A DNA stretch of 10,157 bases from Acidobacteriota bacterium. GTDB taxonomy: Bacteria; Acidobacteriota; UBA6911. How positions within the stretch are numbered: position 1 is the stretch's first letter; every line of letters starts with the position of its first letter. The notes under the pieces were generated by a model, which was not told where the DNA came from, made no database searches, and saw only the letters and a list, made by a program, of their open reading frames with translations. The DNA is taken from positions 1-10,157 of the forward strand of contig JAIRVC010000297.1 of the NCBI GenBank assembly GCA_031254095.1, read 5' to 3'. This document shows positions 7,662 to 10,157 of this stretch, piece after piece. The translations under genes were made by a program, and so were the position numbers.

Positions 7662-8897
7662 ATGAAAATGACGGAAAACATACTTGCGGAAATCAGGAAA
7701 AACATACGGCGCGCGAAAAAGAGCGAGTTTTACAAGAAACATTTCGCGGACATTCATCCGGAGGACATTAAAACCGAGGCGGATTTCAGGAAACTGCCGT
7801 TTACGGATAAGGAGGATCTGCGCAACGCCTACCCGCTTGGACTTGCCGCGGTTCCGGAAGAACGCATAGTGCGCATTCATTCTTCTTCGGGAACAACCGG
7901 AACGCCCGTTATTATCCCCTATACCAGAAAAGACGTTCTTGATTGGGCGAAAATGTTCAAGCGTTGTTACGAATACGCCGGAATTACATCGAAGGACAAA
8001 ATTCAGATTACGCCCGGCTACGGGCTCTGGACGGCCGGCATAGGATTTCAGCTCGGCGCCGAGCTTTTAGGCGCTATGGCGCTTCCGCTCGGTCCCGGCA
8101 ACACCGATAAACAGATCAAAATGATGATCGACATGGGAACGACAGTGCTGACCGCGACTTCGTCTTACGCCCTTCTGCTTGCCGAGGAGATCGAGCGGCG
8201 CGGAATAAAGAACAGGATCAAACTGAAAAAAGGGGTTATCGGTTCGGAGCGCTGGGGCAAAAAGATGCGCGCGCGGATTGCGGACGAACTCGGCGTGGAG
8301 CTTTACGATATTTACGGCCTGACGGAAATCTACGGGCCGGGCATAGGCATCAACTGTATGCATGATTCGGCAATGCATATGTGGTCGGATTACATGTTTT
8401 ACGAACTGATTGATCCCGCAACCGGAAAACGGGTAAAGCAAGGCGAACGCGGAGAGCTGGTTATTACGACATTGCAAAAGGAAGGCGCGCCGCTTATACG
8501 CTACCGGACGCACGATCTTACCCGCGAGGTTCCGGGCGACTGCGCCTGCGGCAGCGAACACCCGCGCATCGCGGCCATCGACGGGCGGTCGGACGACATG
8601 GTAAAAGTAAAGGGAACGGTCGTTTACCCCAGCCGCGTGGACGAACTGCTTTCCGGCGTGGACGGCGTAAGCAGCGAATACCAGATCATGATAGATCACA
8701 TGAACGGGAAGGACATCGTCACTGTGTATTTTGAGACGCCGCGGCCGACTCACGAGGAACGCGGCGCGCTTGAAAAAACGGTGGAGCGCGAGTTCAAGGC
8801 GGCGGTCGGCATGACACCGAAGGCAAAAGCGGTCGGCATGGGGGAATTGCCGCGCAGCGAAAAGAAAACGCCGCGCATTTTTGACAACAGGTATTAA
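7662..8897 (+). CDS. paaK: Phenylacetate--CoA ligase family protein
   Basis: This 411-residue AMP-forming aryl-acetate CoA ligase interconverts aryl-acetate + CoA + ATP and aryl-acetyl-CoA + AMP + PPi. It is an ANL-superfamily enzyme: SSSGTTGTP phosphate loop (74-82), YGLTEIYGPG (218-227), YRTHDLT (281-287), the hinge-region GRSDDMVKVKG (308-318) and the C-terminal lysine segment RSEKKTPRIFDNR (398-410), whose K401 or K402 would be the adenylation lysine. GYGLWTAGIG and the LGPGNTDKQ segment are specific to the PaaK branch. It is about 20 residues shorter at the N-terminus than typical PaaK. AGGA precedes the ATG by 8 bases. Placement directly after iorAB suggests aryl-acetyl groups as substrate. 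Indoleacetate, phenylacetate and hydroxyphenylacetate are all possible, so the symbol marks the family and does not fix the substrate. Confidence 0.9.
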   Translation: MKMTENILAEIRKNIRRAKKSEFYKKHFADIHPEDIKTEADFRKLPFTDKEDLRNAYPLGLAAVPEERIVRIHSSSGTTGTPVIIPYTRKDVLDWAKMFKRCYEYAGITSKDKIQITPGYGLWTAGIGFQLGAELLGAMALPLGPGNTDKQIKMMIDMGTTVLTATSSYALLLAEEIERRGIKNRIKLKKGVIGSERWGKKMRARIADELGVELYDIYGLTEIYGPGIGINCMHDSAMHMWSDYMFYELIDPATGKRVKQGERGELVITTLQKEGAPLIRYRTHDLTREVPGDCACGSEHPRIAAIDGRSDDMVKVKGTVVYPSRVDELLSGVDGVSSEYQIMIDHMNGKDIVTVYFETPRPTHEERGALEKTVEREFKAAVGMTPKAKAVGMGELPRSEKKTPRIFDNRY

Positions 8898-8913
8898 GCC
8901 GCCTCACGGCGGC
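8898..8913 (+). terminator. GC hairpin directly after paaK
   Basis: GCCGCC-TCAC-GGCGGC begins on the base after the paaK stop: a perfect 6-base-pair stem with a 4-base loop. No T run follows on the plus strand. It is at best a weak or Rho-assisted terminator, or a 3'-end stabilising hairpin. The position between convergent operons makes a terminating role plausible. Confidence 0.35.
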
Positions 8914-8914
8914 C

Positions 8915-8937
8915 GGTGGTCAGTAGTCAGTGGTCAG
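8915..8937 (+). repeat. Degenerate heptamer tandem repeat after paaK
   Basis: Three successive 7-base units, GGTGGTC, AGTAGTC and AGTGGTC, are followed by the first two bases of a fourth. The unit is closely related to those in the birA-ftsY spacer; 19 of 23 positions match the array at 1269-1291 read on the minus strand. Both locations are non-coding gene ends, which fits a dispersed intergenic repeat family. Confidence 0.6.
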
Positions 8938-8938
8938 A

Positions 8939-9006
8939 AAAATCAGGCGTGAACCATCTTTGGAGATAACTTCGAATGAAGTTATGGGCAAGGAAGCACT
9001 GATTTT
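8939..9006. repeat. Nested inverted repeats between convergent paaK and topA
   Basis: An inner perfect palindrome has arms ATAACTTC (8966-8973) and GAAGTTAT (8978-8985) around GAAT. An outer pair, AAAATCAG (8939-8946) and CTGATTTT (8999-9006), encloses it and reaches into the topA stop codon. The symmetric layout would give a hairpin in either direction, and on the minus strand the outer arm runs into five Ts. It may act as a low-GC bidirectional terminator. The inner arms equal the outer 8 bases of the loxP arms, but the site is otherwise unlike loxP. Confidence 0.4.
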
Positions 9007-10157
9007 ACCGATCGACGGATTCTTTAAACTTGCACCCTTCGCTATTGCAGGAGCGTACCGTGCCGGAGCGTTTGGTGGTTTTTGTAATCGTGTACGCCGC
9101 GCCGCATTGCGGACAGGGTTCCGGAACCGGCCGGTTCCAGAGCACAAAGTCGCAGTCGGGGTAACTGGAGCAGCCGAAGAAAATTTTTCCGCGGCGTGAT
9201 TTGCGCTCAAGGATTTCGCCCGTACAGCCTTCTTTCGGGCAACGCACGTCCGTGGTTTTCATCTTGATATATTTGCAGTCGGGGTAATTTGAACAGGCGG
9301 TAAATTCACCGAACCGGCCGTGCTTGATCACCAGTTTTTTCCCGCAGGCGGGACAGTCCTCGTCAAGCGGAATGTCCTGCTTGACGGCAATGCTTTCCGC
9401 CGATTTGACGATCTTTTTGGTGTTTTTACATTCCGGATAACCGGAGCAGGCCATGAACTCTCCAAAGCGTCCGCGCTTTAAAACCATCGGACGGCCGCAT
9501 TTTTCACACTGAATCTCTTCCTGCGGCGCGCCTTGCGCGGCATCGCCCGGGCTGGAAGCGTCCGCGCCATTGCCTTCGGGCGCGATCTGCCTTGTGTTTT
9601 TGCAGTCGGGATAGCCGGCGCAGGCCATAAAACGCCCGAATTTCCCCCATTTGATGACCATTTTCGCGCCGCATTTTTCGCATACCTCGTCGGTTTCGAC
9701 CGTCTCGGTTTTGACGTTGCGCATTTCTTTTTTGGCGGTTTTCAGGCGTTCGTCAAGGAGTTCATAAAAGGCGCCTAACGCCTTTTTCCAGGCTTCGCGC
9801 CCGGACTCAATGCGGTCAAGATCGTCTTCCATTCTGGCGGTGTACTCGTAATCGAAAAGTTCCTTGAAGCTTTCAACAAGAAGATCGGTCACAAGTTCGC
9901 CCGTTTCGGTCGGGCGGAATTTGCCTTCGGTTTTATCCACGTATTCACGATCCTGTATCGTGCTGAGAATAGAGGCGTATGTACTTGGACGCCCTATGCC
10001 CCGCGATTCCAGTGCCTTGACCAGCGACGCCTCGTTGTAGCGCGGCGGAGGCTGCGTAAAATACTGGGCGGGTAAAAGGGCTTGCAGCTTCAATTCCTCG
10101 CCTTCATGAACTTCCGGGAGGATCGCCTCTTCGTCCTGCTGTGAAGAATCTTTCCGC
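9005..10157 (-). CDS. topA: DNA topoisomerase I, C-terminal part (runs off right edge)
   Basis: Type IA topoisomerase relaxes negative supercoils. The frame is open to the right edge (383 residues visible), so no start codon is inside the window, and the TTG at 10091-10093 is an internal leucine. The first visible part is the end of the catalytic core: QPPPRYNEASLVKALESRGIGRPSTYASIL (visible residues 35-64, family-typical) and the segment EDDLDRIESGREAWKKAL (about 111-128). The catalytic tyrosine would lie upstream, outside the window. Five C4 zinc modules then follow, with cysteines at visible residues 159/162/179/185, 217/220/237/243, 268/271/288/294, 306/311/329/335 and 348/351/370/375. 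The first four carry the family phrase G(Y)PxC(K/D). An Ala/Gly-rich linker (about 192-212) separates modules 1 and 2. The gene converges on paaK across 107 bases. Confidence 0.95.
   Translation of the reverse strand, partial: RKDSSQQDEEAILPEVHEGEELKLQALLPAQYFTQPPPRYNEASLVKALESRGIGRPSTYASILSTIQDREYVDKTEGKFRPTETGELVTDLLVESFKELFDYEYTARMEDDLDRIESGREAWKKALGAFYELLDERLKTAKKEMRNVKTETVETDEVCEKCGAKMVIKWGKFGRFMACAGYPDCKNTRQIAPEGNGADASSPGDAAQGAPQEEIQCEKCGRPMVLKRGRFGEFMACSGYPECKNTKKIVKSAESIAVKQDIPLDEDCPACGKKLVIKHGRFGEFTACSNYPDCKYIKMKTTDVRCPKEGCTGEILERKSRRGKIFFGCSSYPDCDFVLWNRPVPEPCPQCGAAYTITKTTKRSGTVRSCNSEGCKFKESVDR

Noticed and set aside
8966..8985. loxP or other tyrosine-recombinase site
   Set aside because: Only 8 bases of each arm match, the 8-base core is absent and no recombinase or prophage gene is nearby. 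A hairpin is the simpler reading.
10091..10093. TTG as the start of a short zinc-finger protein
   Set aside because: The frame continues open to the right edge with topoisomerase I core sequence, so this is an internal leucine.

Overview
The window looks like an ordinary chromosomal segment of a moderately GC-rich bacterium, most likely an anaerobe. The housekeeping genes (FtsY, BirA, ValRS, topoisomerase I) are of bacterial type. The metabolic genes form a ferredoxin-linked 2-oxoacid oxidation module (IorA, IorB, PaaK-type ligase), which is typical of amino-acid-fermenting or syntrophic anaerobes. I cannot name the lineage from sequence alone. The ValRS active-site neighbourhood ([13 protein letters not shown]) is not of the Escherichia type.

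Layout. Positions 1-63 (minus) hold the first 21 codons of a Fic-family protein that runs off the left edge. Positions 64-282 are a gap with a 12-base direct repeat and a chain of micro-ORFs leading into the Fic start. Positions 283-1254 (minus) encode FtsY. Positions 1255-1334 are a short spacer with degenerate 7-base tandem repeats. Positions 1335-2312 (minus) encode a biotin-protein ligase, overlapping by 4 bases the end of valS (2309-4993, minus). Positions 4994-5179 are a divergent intergenic region with one promoter for each direction. Positions 5180-8897 (plus) hold a tight iorA-iorB-paaK operon. Positions 8898-9004 are a convergent gap with a GC hairpin, another copy of the 7-base repeat and an AT-rich palindrome. 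Positions 9005-10157 (minus) hold the C-terminal part of DNA topoisomerase I with five zinc modules; its N-terminus lies beyond the right edge.

How the genes work together. valS-birA(-ftsY) reads as one leftward housekeeping transcript covering tRNA charging, biotin attachment and protein targeting. iorA-iorB-paaK reads as one rightward metabolic transcript: IorAB interconverts aryl-2-oxoacids (from aromatic amino acids) and aryl-acetyl-CoA with ferredoxin, and PaaK interconverts aryl-acetyl-CoA and the free acid with ATP/AMP.

I see no mobile element, CRISPR array, RNA gene or clearly new system. The most interesting signals are small and non-coding: a shared octamer at the same place in both divergent promoters, a family of degenerate heptamer repeats in two intergenic gaps (one of which supplies the birA stop codon), and the micro-ORF chain in front of fic.
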